Shown: piece after piece, positions 8,571-17,772 of the stretch
Layout: each line of letters opens with the position of its first letter
Numbering within the stretch: position 1 is the first letter of the stretch
Assembly (NCBI GenBank): GCA_037139095.1
Contig: JBAXHD010000005.1
Coordinates: forward strand, 1-64,000
Origin: WLMZ01 sp037139095
Lineage (GTDB): Bacteria > Actinomycetota > Acidimicrobiia > Acidimicrobiales > Ilumatobacteraceae
Reading direction: 5' to 3'
Length of the DNA stretch: 64,000 nucleotides
The notes under the pieces: model-generated
The model's database searches: none
What the model saw: the letters and a program-made list of their open reading frames with translations, nothing else
Told to the model about the DNA's origin: nothing
Made by a program: the position numbers and the translations under genes

Positions 8571-9316
8571 CAGAGTTGACTCGCGTGTCGTACGCCGGCC
8601 TGAAACAAATCGAGCGCTATGCCGCCGCGATGACCGCGGACGAACTGTGGGTGTTGCCGCTGAACGATGTGATCTTCGGGGTGAGGCATCAGCCCAAGCA
8701 CGAGGCCGGTGGCGTCGCAGATGCCAGCGATGTCGGCAACTGAACCGTTGGGGTTGGGACTTGAGTAACGCAATGCGATCTGATCGTTTGAGCGCAGCGC
8801 GGCCAACGTGGTGTCGTCGCACACAAAGCGACCTTCGCCGTGAGCGATGGGGCAGTGGATGTCGGTATCAAGATCGGCTGTCCAGATGCAACGTTGCGAC
8901 ATGGGTTGCAGTTGCACCCACTCGCAGGTGAAGCGACCATGATCGTTGGGGCCGAGTGCGGCCTTGAGGTTCGCGCCTGGAAGAAGCCCGGTGCGGATGA
9001 GTGCCTGGAACCCGTTGCAGATACCGATAACCGGCTTGCCGGCAGCAACGAATGCGGTGAGCTCGGCGGTGAGGCGGGTGGACAGTTCGAGCGCAAAGAG
9101 TCGGCCAGCGCCGAGTGCGTCGGCAAATGAGAAGCCGCCGGGCAGCAACAGCATCTGTGCGTGATGAAGCAGTGAAGGTGATTCGAGGATTTCGCTGAGC
9201 AGCACAACCTGCGCATCGGCTCCGGCTTGCTCGAGAGCGAACACTGCGTCGCTATCGCGGTTGGTGCCGGGAGCGCGCACCACAAGCGAGCGTGGACGGT
9301 TGGTGGCCATGTTCAT
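8570..9316 (-). CDS. purQ: FGAM synthase glutaminase subunit
   Basis: Class I glutamine amidotransferase that supplies ammonia to PurL. It has 248 residues. The nucleophile Cys lies in VIGICNGFQAL, and the His and Glu of the triad in GLMPHPED; AHGEGRF is also typical of PurQ. The start is at an ATGA overlap with the purL stop (9313-9316). Since PurL in this operon has no glutaminase domain, PurQ is its required partner. Confidence 0.95.
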   Translation of the reverse strand: MNMATNRPRSLVVRAPGTNRDSDAVFALEQAGADAQVVLLSEILESPSLLHHAQMLLLPGGFSFADALGAGRLFALELSTRLTAELTAFVAAGKPVIGICNGFQALIRTGLLPGANLKAALGPNDHGRFTCEWVQLQPMSQRCIWTADLDTDIHCPIAHGEGRFVCDDTTLAALRSNDQIALRYSSPNPNGSVADIAGICDATGLVLGLMPHPEDHIVQRQHPQFVRGHRGGIALDLFQAGVRHASQL

Positions 9317-12066
9317 TCCGTGGTTCCGTTGAACGCGTGAACCAGTTGTTGCACGGTGAGGTTGAGTTGAGCTCCGAATTGCACGAGGTGGTCAGCCGAG
9401 ACGCTGCCGATGACCTCGGCAAGAGTTGTGTCGCAGGCAACGTTGATTGCTTCGACAAACCGGGACACGTTGCCGGGTTCGATTTCGCACACGATGCGGC
9501 CGGTGCTTTCGCTGAACAGCGCGGAGACGATGTCGTGATGAATTGTCGAAGGGCTGATGCTGGCGCCGAGGCGGCCTGCGATGGCCATCTCGGCAACCGC
9601 AACGGCGACGCCACCCTCGCTGCAGTCGTGCGCTGACAAGACCAGGCCGTCGACGATGCAGCGATGCAGTGCTTTGTAGAGCGCGGGTGAAGCCGTTTGC
9701 CGTGCGGGCACTGCGCGTGACTGGTGATCGCCGATGACCATCGACAGGTGGCTGCCGCCGAATTCGGAGCGTGTGGTGCCGAGCAGCACCAGCGAGTTGC
9801 CGATGCCTTTTAGGTCGGGGGTGACCACAGCGTTTGCGTCGGCTACGGGGGCCACAGCGGTGATGACGAGTGTTGGAGGAATGGCATGGCGCTTGCCGTC
9901 GGCTGCAAGGTATTCGTTGTTGAGCGAGTCTTTGCCCGACACAAATGGAGCGCCGTATGCGCGTGCTGCGTCGCAGCATCCGCGAACGGTGACAACAAGA
10001 TCGCCAAAGGTGGTGGCGCGGGTTGGGTTACCCCACGAGAAGTTGTCCATCAAGGCGATTGCGCCGGGGTCGCCACCGGCAACGACGACATTGCGAATGG
10101 CTTCGTCGACCACGGCCCAGGCCATGTGCTCGGGATCGCTGAGACCGAACCATGGGTTGACACCGATACCGATCGCGATGCCATCGGTATCGGATGGTCC
10201 AGCCAGCACCACGCCGTCGGCAGGGCCGTCGTTGCAGGCGCCGGTGAGCGGGCGAATGACCGTAGAGCCAAGTACCTCGTGGTCGAAGCGGCGGATGACA
10301 GCTGCTTTGCTGGAGATGTTTGGGTGGGCCAGCAGGGCGAGTAACGCGCCAGCGAGGTCATCGCATTGCGGCACCGATTCGATCCGCTGTGGTTGTGGCA
10401 GGGTTGCCTGCAGGCGCCGACGCGGCCGACCCTTGTGCAAGAACTTGGTGGGCAGATCGACGATGGCCTCGCCGTTGTGGCGCACCACGAGCTGCGAGTT
10501 GCCGGTGAACGAGCCGAGGTCGCTGAGCTCAACACCATGGTGGTGCGCCAACGCAGCGAGTTCAGCGAGTTGCTGTGGAGCGACAGCAACGACCATGCGT
10601 TCTTGCGCCTCGCTGAGCCAGATCTCCCACGGCGCGAGGCCGGCATATTTGAGCGGTACCAAGTTGAGCTCGACATCGGCGCCAACGCCATCGCCAAGCT
10701 CACCAATTGCAGACGACAATCCGCCAGCGCCGCAGTCGGTGATCGCGGTGTACAGATGCCATGCATCGGCAAGGAGATCGCTGACGAGTTTCTCGGTGAT
10801 GGGATCGCCAATCTGCACGCTCGCGCCAGCGACATCGCCCGTCGTTGCGTCCATCTCCATCGAGGAAAACGTGGCGCCGCGAATTCCGTCGCGTCCGGTG
10901 CGTCCACCGAGCAGAATGACTCGATCGCCCGGATGCGGACCGGTGAGCGCGGGTCGTGGCGACGGCGCTACGCCGATGCATCCGGCAAACACCAACGGGT
11001 TCGATACGTACGCGGGATCGAACAACACGCCGCCGGCAACCGTTGGTAAGCCGATTTTGTTGCCGTAGTCGGCAATGCCAGCCACAACGCCTTCGATGAT
11101 GCGCGTGGGGCTGAGCACGCCATCGGGCAGTTGGTCGAGGGGAGTATTGGCCGGACCGAAACAGAGAATGTCGGTGCACGCAATGGGTTGGTGCGCCGCG
11201 CCGAGGATGTCTCGAATGACCCCGCCTACGCCAGTGTTAGAGCCACCGAATGGCTCGATAGCCGATGGGTGATTATGGGTCTCGCACTTCAGCGCGTAGG
11301 TGCGGGCAGGCGTGAACTGCACGATGCCTGCGTTGCCATCGAACGCCGACACCACAAAGCTGGCATCGATCTCGTTGGTTGAGCGTCGAAGTTGATCGAG
11401 TAACGGCTCGAGAACCGTGCCATCGGGTAGCACGATGTCGGCGCGGAAACTCTTGTGAGCGCAGTGCTCGCTCCAGGTTTGGGCGAGCGTTTCGAGTTCG
11501 GCGTCGGTTGGCAAGCGGTTCGCCGCGTTGAAGTGGTCGCGGATCACATGCAGTTCGGCGAGATCGAGCGCGAGCCCGCGCTGTGAGCTGAGTCGGCCGA
11601 GGGCCTGGTCGTCGAGCGCAAGGTCGACCAGTTCGGTAGGCGGCACGGTTGTCTCGCGCACTGCGTAGCCGGGCTCGACGTTTATTCCAGTAGCCCACCG
11701 CTCGATGACCGCGTTGGTGTAATGGCTGCGGATCTCACGGTCGCTGAGCGCTTGGTTGAGATCAATGAGACGGCCAACGGCGGCATCGGTGACGTGAATA
11801 CCCAGGAGCGACGCGGCGTGAATGACCTGTTCTGCCGCGGTATCGGTGACGCCGGGGATGAGGCCGATATCGAGTTGCAATGGGCCGATTGGGGCGTCCC
11901 ATGAGCTCGATTCGAGCAGCGGATCGCACAGCACCGACTGCAAACGCTGGCGGTCACCATCGGTGAGCGTGCACTGGATGGTGATCGTGGTGGCCAGTGC
12001 CGGCGAGTGATGCGAACGGAGGGTAAGACGGTGGCGATCGCTTGTTGAAGCGTCACCGTGAGCCAT
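9313..12066 (-). CDS. purL: FGAM synthase, PurS-like extension fused to PurL
   Basis: Phosphoribosylformylglycinamidine synthase, synthetase subunit, 917 residues. Standalone PurL is about 740 and the large fused form about 1,290. The extra roughly 160 N-terminal residues (TTITIQCTLTDGDRQRLQSVL, then IEL-like strands and LIPGVTDTAAEQV) resemble the PurS-like domain of larger FGAM synthases. The core follows: QTWSEHCAHKSF, THNHPSAIEPFGG, GGVIRDILGA, GGRTGRDGIRGATF and SGKDSLNNEY. A Shine-Dalgarno TAAGG lies about 7 bases before the ATG at 12066, the only clear SD at the head of the purine operon. No separate purS gene is seen. Confidence 0.93.
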   Translation of the reverse strand: MAHGDASTSDRHRLTLRSHHSPALATTITIQCTLTDGDRQRLQSVLCDPLLESSSWDAPIGPLQLDIGLIPGVTDTAAEQVIHAASLLGIHVTDAAVGRLIDLNQALSDREIRSHYTNAVIERWATGINVEPGYAVRETTVPPTELVDLALDDQALGRLSSQRGLALDLAELHVIRDHFNAANRLPTDAELETLAQTWSEHCAHKSFRADIVLPDGTVLEPLLDQLRRSTNEIDASFVVSAFDGNAGIVQFTPARTYALKCETHNHPSAIEPFGGSNTGVGGVIRDILGAAHQPIACTDILCFGPANTPLDQLPDGVLSPTRIIEGVVAGIADYGNKIGLPTVAGGVLFDPAYVSNPLVFAGCIGVAPSPRPALTGPHPGDRVILLGGRTGRDGIRGATFSSMEMDATTGDVAGASVQIGDPITEKLVSDLLADAWHLYTAITDCGAGGLSSAIGELGDGVGADVELNLVPLKYAGLAPWEIWLSEAQERMVVAVAPQQLAELAALAHHHGVELSDLGSFTGNSQLVVRHNGEAIVDLPTKFLHKGRPRRRLQATLPQPQRIESVPQCDDLAGALLALLAHPNISSKAAVIRRFDHEVLGSTVIRPLTGACNDGPADGVVLAGPSDTDGIAIGIGVNPWFGLSDPEHMAWAVVDEAIRNVVVAGGDPGAIALMDNFSWGNPTRATTFGDLVVTVRGCCDAARAYGAPFVSGKDSLNNEYLAADGKRHAIPPTLVITAVAPVADANAVVTPDLKGIGNSLVLLGTTRSEFGGSHLSMVIGDHQSRAVPARQTASPALYKALHRCIVDGLVLSAHDCSEGGVAVAVAEMAIAGRLGASISPSTIHHDIVSALFSESTGRIVCEIEPGNVSRFVEAINVACDTTLAEVIGSVSADHLVQFGAQLNLTVQQLVHAFNGTTE

Positions 12067-12127
12067 GCGACGACCTTAGGAGACATGCTCCAAGCGGCCT
12101 ATTTGGGTGAACGAAAAATTAACTGGG

Positions 12128-13240
12128 TCAGCTGTGCCGGGTGACTTCGCGACGCTCGAAGGTGATCTCGTCGACAAACTCGGTGTCGACCGTGACCCCA
12201 TAGCCGTTTCCGGTGGGTACGGCGATTTGACCGTTGGTGAGATGAAAGGGCGCCGTGATGTCGCGGTGCCAATACCGCTTTGTGGCCGAGATGTCGCCGG
12301 GCAGCGTGAACCCGGGTAATGACGCAAGCGCAAGGTTTGCGGCTCGGCCGATGCCGGTTTCCAACATTCCACCGCACCACACCGGAATGCCTGCCTCGAC
12401 GCAGAGATCGTGAATGGCGACGGCGGCGCAGTAGCCACCCACTCGGGCTGGTTTGATGTTCACAATGTCGACGGCGTTGAGTGCGATGGCCGAACGCACA
12501 TGGTCGATTGATCCGATCGCTTCGTCGAGACAGATGGGGGTGCTCACGCGGCTTCGAAGGTGGGCATGGCCAACGAGATCGTCTTCCCCGAATGGTTGCT
12601 CGATGAGCAACAGGTTGAACGGATCAAGGCGAGCGAGATGGTCGATGTCGTCGCTGTTGTAGGCGGTGTTCGCATCGACCTGCAACATGAGGTCAGGGTT
12701 CGCTTCGCGTACGCGGCGAACCGGCTCGATATCGAAGCCGGGTTCTATCTTGAGTTTGACGCGTGAGTAGCCCTCGGCCACGTAATCGGAAACGACATGA
12801 ACAAGTTCGTCGATGGTGTCGGTGATGCCCACCGAAACTCCGACGGTCACCGCCGTGCGCGTGGCCCCGAGATAGCGCTGAAACGACCGCCCTTCGGCGC
12901 GAAGTTGTGCGTCGAGCAGCGCCATCTCAAGCGCTGCTTTCGCCATGCGATGGCCCTTTACCGGAGCGAGGATCGCTGCCACATCCTGAACGTGAAAGGG
13001 AGCAGCGGCGAACAGACGCGGAATCAGATGCTCAACGAACACATAGTCCGCGGCGTTGTGAAATTCGCTGAGATACAGCGGCTCGGATTCGATGGATGAT
13101 TCGCCCCAACCCTCACCCTGATCAGTGACAACGCGGATGACCATCACTTCGCGAACTGACTCGGTGCCAAAGCTGGTTCGGAAGGGACGCACCAGTGGCA
13201 TACGGAGTCGTCGCAGCTCAAACATGAGCGGAGTGATCAT
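12128..13240 (-). CDS. menC: o-Succinylbenzoate synthase / N-acylamino acid racemase family enolase
   Basis: Enolase-superfamily enzyme of about 370 residues. Catalytic features: KLKIEP (second Lys acts as base), the metal ligands Asp in MLQVDANTAY, Glu in LLIEQPFGEDD and Asp in ICLDEAIGS, and the opposite-face Lys in NIKPARVGG. The family contains true MenC (menaquinone synthesis) and N-succinylamino-acid racemases, and sequence alone does not separate them. No other men gene is in the window, so the symbol is provisional. The start may be 13240 (MITPLMFEL) or 13255. It lies 61 bases upstream of purL on the same strand and is divergent from the DUF2231 gene. Confidence 0.72.
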   Translation of the reverse strand: MITPLMFELRRLRMPLVRPFRTSFGTESVREVMVIRVVTDQGEGWGESSIESEPLYLSEFHNAADYVFVEHLIPRLFAAAPFHVQDVAAILAPVKGHRMAKAALEMALLDAQLRAEGRSFQRYLGATRTAVTVGVSVGITDTIDELVHVVSDYVAEGYSRVKLKIEPGFDIEPVRRVREANPDLMLQVDANTAYNSDDIDHLARLDPFNLLLIEQPFGEDDLVGHAHLRSRVSTPICLDEAIGSIDHVRSAIALNAVDIVNIKPARVGGYCAAVAIHDLCVEAGIPVWCGGMLETGIGRAANLALASLPGFTLPGDISATKRYWHRDITAPFHLTNGQIAVPTGNGYGVTVDTEFVDEITFERREVTRHS

Positions 13241-13288
13241 GAGATCAGAATGCATACGGCAACTGTGGCATCTCTGCGAGACTGCCGC

Positions 13289-13765
13289 ATGGAAATCAAT
13301 CAACTGTTCGGCTTGCCCGCGCATCCGATACTCGTTCATGCCGCTGTTGTGCTCCTGCCATTGGCGGTTATCGGGCTGTTGCTCGTCGCTCTCTTGCCGT
13401 CGCTTCGTCCGAAGTATTCGATCCTTGTTGCGATCGTGGCGTTCGTCGCTACAGGCTCGGTCGGAGTTGCCCAAGGCAGCGGTGAATCGTTGTTGGAATC
13501 GGTGAAGCGAACCCAGCTGGTGGTCGATCACGCCCGAATGGGTGAGGACCTGTTGCCGTGGGCGTTTGGTGTGTTGCTCGCCGCTGCCTTCTTGGCGCTT
13601 GTCGAAGTGATGCGTCGCCGCGGCAAGCCATTGAACCTTCCTGTGAAGGCCACATCGATTGTGGTCGTCGTGTTCTCGCTACTGGTTTCGGCTGGGGCCA
13701 TCTACACCGTGATCAAGATTGGTCACAGCGGCGCCAAGGCAACGTGGAACTCGGTAAAGCCCTGA
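13289..13765 (+). CDS. DUF2231 membrane protein
   Basis: Small membrane protein of 158 residues with four hydrophobic segments. The N-terminus (INQLFGLPAHPILVHAAVVLLPLAVIG) shows the PxHPxLVHxP/A pattern typical of DUF2231, whose function is unknown. In many bacteria such proteins bind or neighbour haem or electron-transfer proteins. An ATG at 13250 is possible, but the family normally begins just before the HP motif, so 13289 is preferred. The gene ends 23 bases before the convergent LLM oxidoreductase gene. Confidence 0.75.
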   Translation: MEINQLFGLPAHPILVHAAVVLLPLAVIGLLLVALLPSLRPKYSILVAIVAFVATGSVGVAQGSGESLLESVKRTQLVVDHARMGEDLLPWAFGVLLAAAFLALVEVMRRRGKPLNLPVKATSIVVVVFSLLVSAGAIYTVIKIGHSGAKATWNSVKP

Positions 13766-13788
13766 GTCTGCTTGGCCGCTGAGCGGTG

Positions 13789-14694
13789 TCAGGTTTGCCG
13801 CGGTAACAACACGGCTGCGGCGGCCTCGAGTTCGTCGACCCACGCGTCTTCGCCGCCTGGCTCGGAGATTGGTAGCACCACAAACTTGGTGGTGCCCACA
13901 TCGACGAAACGATCGATATGGGCAAGCAGTTGGTCCCACCCCTGAGGCACAAGCTCGGCCACGTTAGTGAGGTCGGGCCGGCGCGCCGCAAGCCCGGCAA
14001 GGAGCGCGTCGGGCAACGGCGAATGTGAATACGGGATGAGTGCACCGAAGTGGTCGTCTGGCACCTCACGATCGTGTTCACGCGCAACTTGCTCGATGAT
14101 CGGCCGGGCGGCGGCGACATCGGCAGGAGTGACGAACGATGGCAACCAGCCGTCGGCGAGGCGACCGACTCGCTTCAGTTCGGATGGGGCAATGCCACCA
14201 AGCCATACCTCGAGTGGTTTCTGCTTGGGCTTTGGCAACACTCGCAGGCTGTCATAGTGGAATCGTTCGCCATGAAACGTGACCTCGGCCTCGCTCCAAC
14301 ACGCGCGCATCACGGCAAGTGACTCGTCGAAAATCTTGGCGCGCTCTTTGCGTTCGACACCGAAGGCCTGTTGTTCGTGCGGGTCGGCAGCGCCAAGTCC
14401 AAAGCCGGGAAGTAGTCGGCCACCCGAGAGGCGGTCGAGGGTGGCCAGTTGCTTCGCGAGAATGACTGGGTTATGCCCGGGCAGCACCATCACGCTGGTG
14501 CCGATCTTCAGTCGCTTGGTGCGTCCGGCAGCGAACGACATTGCGACCAGCGGATCGGGCACCTCGCCGCCGATGCGATCACTGAGCCACAAGCTGTCGA
14601 AGCGCAGTCGTTCGAGAGCATCGACAACCACGCCGAAGCTGTTGTCGTTGAGTGTGGTGCGGGCACCAAATCCGAAACCGATGCGAACTTTCAA
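13789..14694 (-). CDS. LLM-class F420-dependent oxidoreductase
   Basis: Luciferase-like monooxygenase fold protein of 301 residues. It starts MKVRIGFGFGARTT and contains FDSLWLSDRIGG, IGTSVMVLPGHNPVILAKQLATLDRLSGGR and GFGLGAADPHE, all standard for the actinobacterial F420-dependent subgroup. It is expected to transfer hydride between reduced F420 (or FMN) and an organic substrate that cannot be named. Its start lies 24 bases after the stop of the upstream alpha/beta hydrolase gene, so the two are probably co-transcribed. Confidence 0.82.
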   Translation of the reverse strand: MKVRIGFGFGARTTLNDNSFGVVVDALERLRFDSLWLSDRIGGEVPDPLVAMSFAAGRTKRLKIGTSVMVLPGHNPVILAKQLATLDRLSGGRLLPGFGLGAADPHEQQAFGVERKERAKIFDESLAVMRACWSEAEVTFHGERFHYDSLRVLPKPKQKPLEVWLGGIAPSELKRVGRLADGWLPSFVTPADVAAARPIIEQVAREHDREVPDDHFGALIPYSHSPLPDALLAGLAARRPDLTNVAELVPQGWDQLLAHIDRFVDVGTTKFVVLPISEPGGEDAWVDELEAAAAVLLPRQT

Positions 14695-14718
14695 CTCGGC
14701 TCCTTGGTGGTCTTGTAG

Positions 14719-15438
14719 TTATGCACGCGCGATGCGTTCGAGAATATCGGCGGTAGCGGCAGGCATTGAGGCAAACGGCGAGTGGTCGGTGTCGAGCGTC
14801 TCGATGTGTGTGCACCGCACGGCCATGTGATCTTGGTGCGAGATGTGAATGGCTTCGTCGTCGGTGCAGCGAATGTAGGTGGACTCAATGGTGTTCCACG
14901 CTGCACCGGTAACCGCTTGACCAAAGGTGGCTACGGGTTGCGGACAGAGACGGGCAATGTTGGCTGCGATCGAGTTGGCGCTGCAGCGACCGTAGAACGC
15001 GGCGGCGGCGAGGTCTGGATTGATGGTGCACAAGCCATCGTCGCCGTAGATGATTGCTGGTCCGAGCGAGGTGCGAGCCTTGGGCATATTGGCCGACATC
15101 GGCAGGATCCCTTCGCCCACATCGGGCACGTACGCGGTCATGTACACCAAGTGCTTCACGTTGGCAGCGGCGCACGCCGCCTGCGAGATCACGGCGCCAC
15201 CGTAGGAGTGGCCCACAAGCACAATCGGCTGTCGGAACTTGGCGAGCACTTGCGAGACGTGATCAGCATCGCCCAACAGGTCGCCGAATGGTTCGAGCGA
15301 AACGCCGTGGCCGGGCAGGTCGATGGCCAACGATGGCACGCCCCGAGCATCGAGTTCGGTCTGCAGGGTTGACCAGCACCATGCGCCGTGCCATGCACCG
15401 TGCACAAGAATCACCATGGGAAGTTCGGATTCGCTCAT
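14719..15438 (-). CDS. Alpha/beta hydrolase
   Basis: Alpha/beta hydrolase of 239 residues, of the MES/HNL-like type. It has ILVHGAWHGAWCW (oxyanion region), the nucleophile elbow VGHSYGGAVIS with the catalytic Ser, and a C-terminal LDTDHSPFASMP with the likely catalytic His. This is the pattern of small esterases and salicylate-type hydrolases. The start at 15438 (MSESELP) is chosen because the longer frame runs into the divergent SDR gene 34 bases away. It is followed closely by the LLM oxidoreductase gene. Confidence 0.83.
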   Translation of the reverse strand: MSESELPMVILVHGAWHGAWCWSTLQTELDARGVPSLAIDLPGHGVSLEPFGDLLGDADHVSQVLAKFRQPIVLVGHSYGGAVISQAACAAANVKHLVYMTAYVPDVGEGILPMSANMPKARTSLGPAIIYGDDGLCTINPDLAAAAFYGRCSANSIAANIARLCPQPVATFGQAVTGAAWNTIESTYIRCTDDEAIHISHQDHMAVRCTHIETLDTDHSPFASMPAATADILERIARA

Positions 15439-15472
15439 GGGGCATGTTGCCACTGCTCGTAATGTGAGCGCC

Positions 15473-16258
15473 ATGTCTACGACACCAACTGCCGCCCTTG
15501 ACCCCTTGTCGCTCTTCCGGCTCGATGACCAAATCGTGATTGTCACGGGTGCGTCGTCGGGTTTGGGTCATCGTTTCGCGCGGGTGTTGCACGCTGCAGG
15601 CGCCACCGTTGTGGTTGCCGCTCGACGTGCTGACCGTTTGCGCGACCTCGTGGACGAGATGCCCAATGCGCTCGCTGTCAGTGCCGACTTGTCGCAACCC
15701 GAAGACCGAGAGCGTCTTGTGGCCGAGACCATCGATCGTTTCGGCACCGTGCATGTGTTGGTGAACAACGCTGGCATCGGGCACAAGGTCGCCATCGAAG
15801 ACGAAAGCCTCGATACGTTTCGCGCAGCGATGGAACTGAATGTCACCGCCGTGTGGCAGCTCAGCAAGTTGGTATCGGTGCCGATGGTGGCGCAGGGCTA
15901 CGGCAGCATCGTGAACATTGCGTCGATGCTTGGCCACGTTGGCTCAGCGCCCATCAAGCAGGCTCACTACTGCGCGTCGAAGGGCGCCGTCGTGAACCTC
16001 ACTCGCGAGTTGGCTTTGCAGTGGGCGCGCAAAGGTTTGCGTGTGAACGCGCTGTGCCCCGGATGGTTCGATAGCGAGATGACCGCCGGTATGGATACCG
16101 ACCCTGGCAGTCAGCGCTTTGTCACCACCAACTCTCCAATCCCGCGCATGGGCGACGAGCATGAACTTGATGGTGCGTTGCTGCTGCTTGCCAGTAGGGC
16201 CAGCACGTTCATCACCGGACAGTCGCTGATTGTTGATGGCGGGTGGACGGCTCGTTAG
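15473..16258 (+). CDS. Short-chain dehydrogenase/reductase
   Basis: Classical SDR of 261 residues. It has the cofactor motif VTGASSGLGHRFA, NNAG at the end of strand 4, catalytic Ser in NIASMLG, and YCASK as the Tyr-Lys pair. The Asp/Arg after strand 2 (AARRADRL) suggests NADP(H) preference. The start is the ATG at 15473 (MSTTPTAAL); the frame upstream overlaps the divergent hydrolase. It reduces or oxidises a keto/hydroxy substrate that is not identified. It ends 10 bases before the convergent amidase gene. Confidence 0.87.
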   Translation: MSTTPTAALDPLSLFRLDDQIVIVTGASSGLGHRFARVLHAAGATVVVAARRADRLRDLVDEMPNALAVSADLSQPEDRERLVAETIDRFGTVHVLVNNAGIGHKVAIEDESLDTFRAAMELNVTAVWQLSKLVSVPMVAQGYGSIVNIASMLGHVGSAPIKQAHYCASKGAVVNLTRELALQWARKGLRVNALCPGWFDSEMTAGMDTDPGSQRFVTTNSPIPRMGDEHELDGALLLLASRASTFITGQSLIVDGGWTAR

Positions 16259-16268
16259 GGCCGTGCGA

Positions 16269-17708
16269 TCACACCGGCGGGCGACGGTGCGCCCACGGCT
16301 GCGCCTGTTCGAGTTGGCTGGCCACGCGAATCAATACGTCTTCGCGGCCATAAGCGGCAACGAGTTGCACACCAACGGGTAGACCCTCGGCGCTCCAGTG
16401 CATTGGCACGCTGATTGCGGGTTGTCCCGACGTGTTCCAGGCCGGAGTGAACGGTACGAACGCACCGGCTCGAGCGAGTGGGGCCATTGGGTGATTGGGG
16501 TCGTTCACGATGGTGCCGATGGGCAGCGGAACTTGCGCGTTTGTGGGCGTGACCAACAGGTCCCAACCTTGGGTCCACCATTCCTGCACCGCACGCCTGA
16601 ACTGCGCCACTGCAGCCAACGCGCGCGCATAGTCGATGGAGCTAAAGAGCTTGGCGAAGTCGGCTTGCGCTCGGTTCATCAGTTCGAACTCGTCGGCCCC
16701 GAGTGGATGGCCAACTGCTTCTTCGAACCGGCTCAGCGACACGCCCATGTTGGTGCTCCACAACGCACCGAACTGCGATGCAAACGACCGGTCCTCGAGA
16801 GCAGCGGGCCATGCCGGCTCTACGTGGTGACCAAGCGATTCGAGCAAGGCAGCGGTGTTGCGCGCAGCGTCGACGCAGTCTTGATCGACTGCGCCGCCTT
16901 GGGGGTGATGATCGAGCAAGCCAATGCGCAGGCGACCTGGGTCGGCGCCAACTTCGTCGGTGTACGGCCGGGTTGGCGTAGGAGCGATCACGGTGTCGCC
17001 GATGCCGGGGCCTCGCGTTGCATCGAGCAACGCTGCTGTGTCTCGCACCGTGCGGCTGACGCAATGCTCAACGCCGAGTCCGCTTTCGTCGCGGCCGGGA
17101 CCAAACGTGATGCGACCTTGGCTGGGCTTGAGGCCTACGAGCCCACAACACGAAGCGGGGATACGAATAGAGCCTCCGCCGTCGCTGGCGTGAGCGAATG
17201 GAACCATGCCTGCAGCCACCGCTGCAGCTGAGCCTCCGCTGGATCCACCGGGTGTGCGTGAGGTGTCCCACGGGTTACGCGTTGGACCCCACGCCAATGG
17301 CTCGGTGACGGGAACACTGCCGAGCTCGGGACTGTTGGTACGGCCAGCGATGACGAGTCCGGCGGCGCGATAGCGCGACACCAGCGTTGTGTCGACGGTC
17401 GAGATGGTGTTCGCGTTCTTGAGTGCAACGTTGCCGTTGCTGATGCGTTGGCCGGCGTAGGTGGCCCCAAGATCTTTCAGCAGAAACGGAACACCTCGAA
17501 AGGGGCCATTGGGAAGGTCGGCGCTTGTTGCAACCTCGCGAGCGTGCTCGAACCAACGAATCACTACAGCGTTCAGCGCGGGATCGATTCGTTCGATTCG
17601 TTCGATAGCGGCATCGAGCAACTCAAGCGGAGTTGCATCTCGCTGGGCTACTAGCGCCGCTTGGTCGGTGGCGTCCATCCATTGCGTTTCGTCGGCGAAA
17701 GAAGTCAT
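16269..17708 (-). CDS. Amidase (amidase-signature family)
   Basis: Amidase-signature hydrolase of 479 residues. The catalytic Ser-cisSer-Lys triad is visible: Lys in FLLKDLGATYAG, the first Ser in DGGGSIRIPAS and the nucleophile region in TPGGSSGGSAAAVAAG. It splits a carboxamide; homologues include GatA and nylon-oligomer or aryl-amide hydrolases. It is not next to gatB or gatC, so a catabolic amidase is more likely than GatA. The start ATG at 17708 (MTSFADETQW) is preferred over an upstream in-frame start at 17726. It is divergent from the MFS gene across 64 bases. Confidence 0.85.
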   Translation of the reverse strand: MTSFADETQWMDATDQAALVAQRDATPLELLDAAIERIERIDPALNAVVIRWFEHAREVATSADLPNGPFRGVPFLLKDLGATYAGQRISNGNVALKNANTISTVDTTLVSRYRAAGLVIAGRTNSPELGSVPVTEPLAWGPTRNPWDTSRTPGGSSGGSAAAVAAGMVPFAHASDGGGSIRIPASCCGLVGLKPSQGRITFGPGRDESGLGVEHCVSRTVRDTAALLDATRGPGIGDTVIAPTPTRPYTDEVGADPGRLRIGLLDHHPQGGAVDQDCVDAARNTAALLESLGHHVEPAWPAALEDRSFASQFGALWSTNMGVSLSRFEEAVGHPLGADEFELMNRAQADFAKLFSSIDYARALAAVAQFRRAVQEWWTQGWDLLVTPTNAQVPLPIGTIVNDPNHPMAPLARAGAFVPFTPAWNTSGQPAISVPMHWSAEGLPVGVQLVAAYGREDVLIRVASQLEQAQPWAHRRPPV

Positions 17709-17772
17709 TCGGCTTGTGTAACACAAACGGGTGACCGGATTGCACAGCGAGTTTCTGTAGGGTCGTCATTCT

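Noticed and set aside
9734..11068. 444-codon plus-strand open frame
   Set aside because: Antisense to purL, with a Ser/Pro/Arg-rich translation and no motif.
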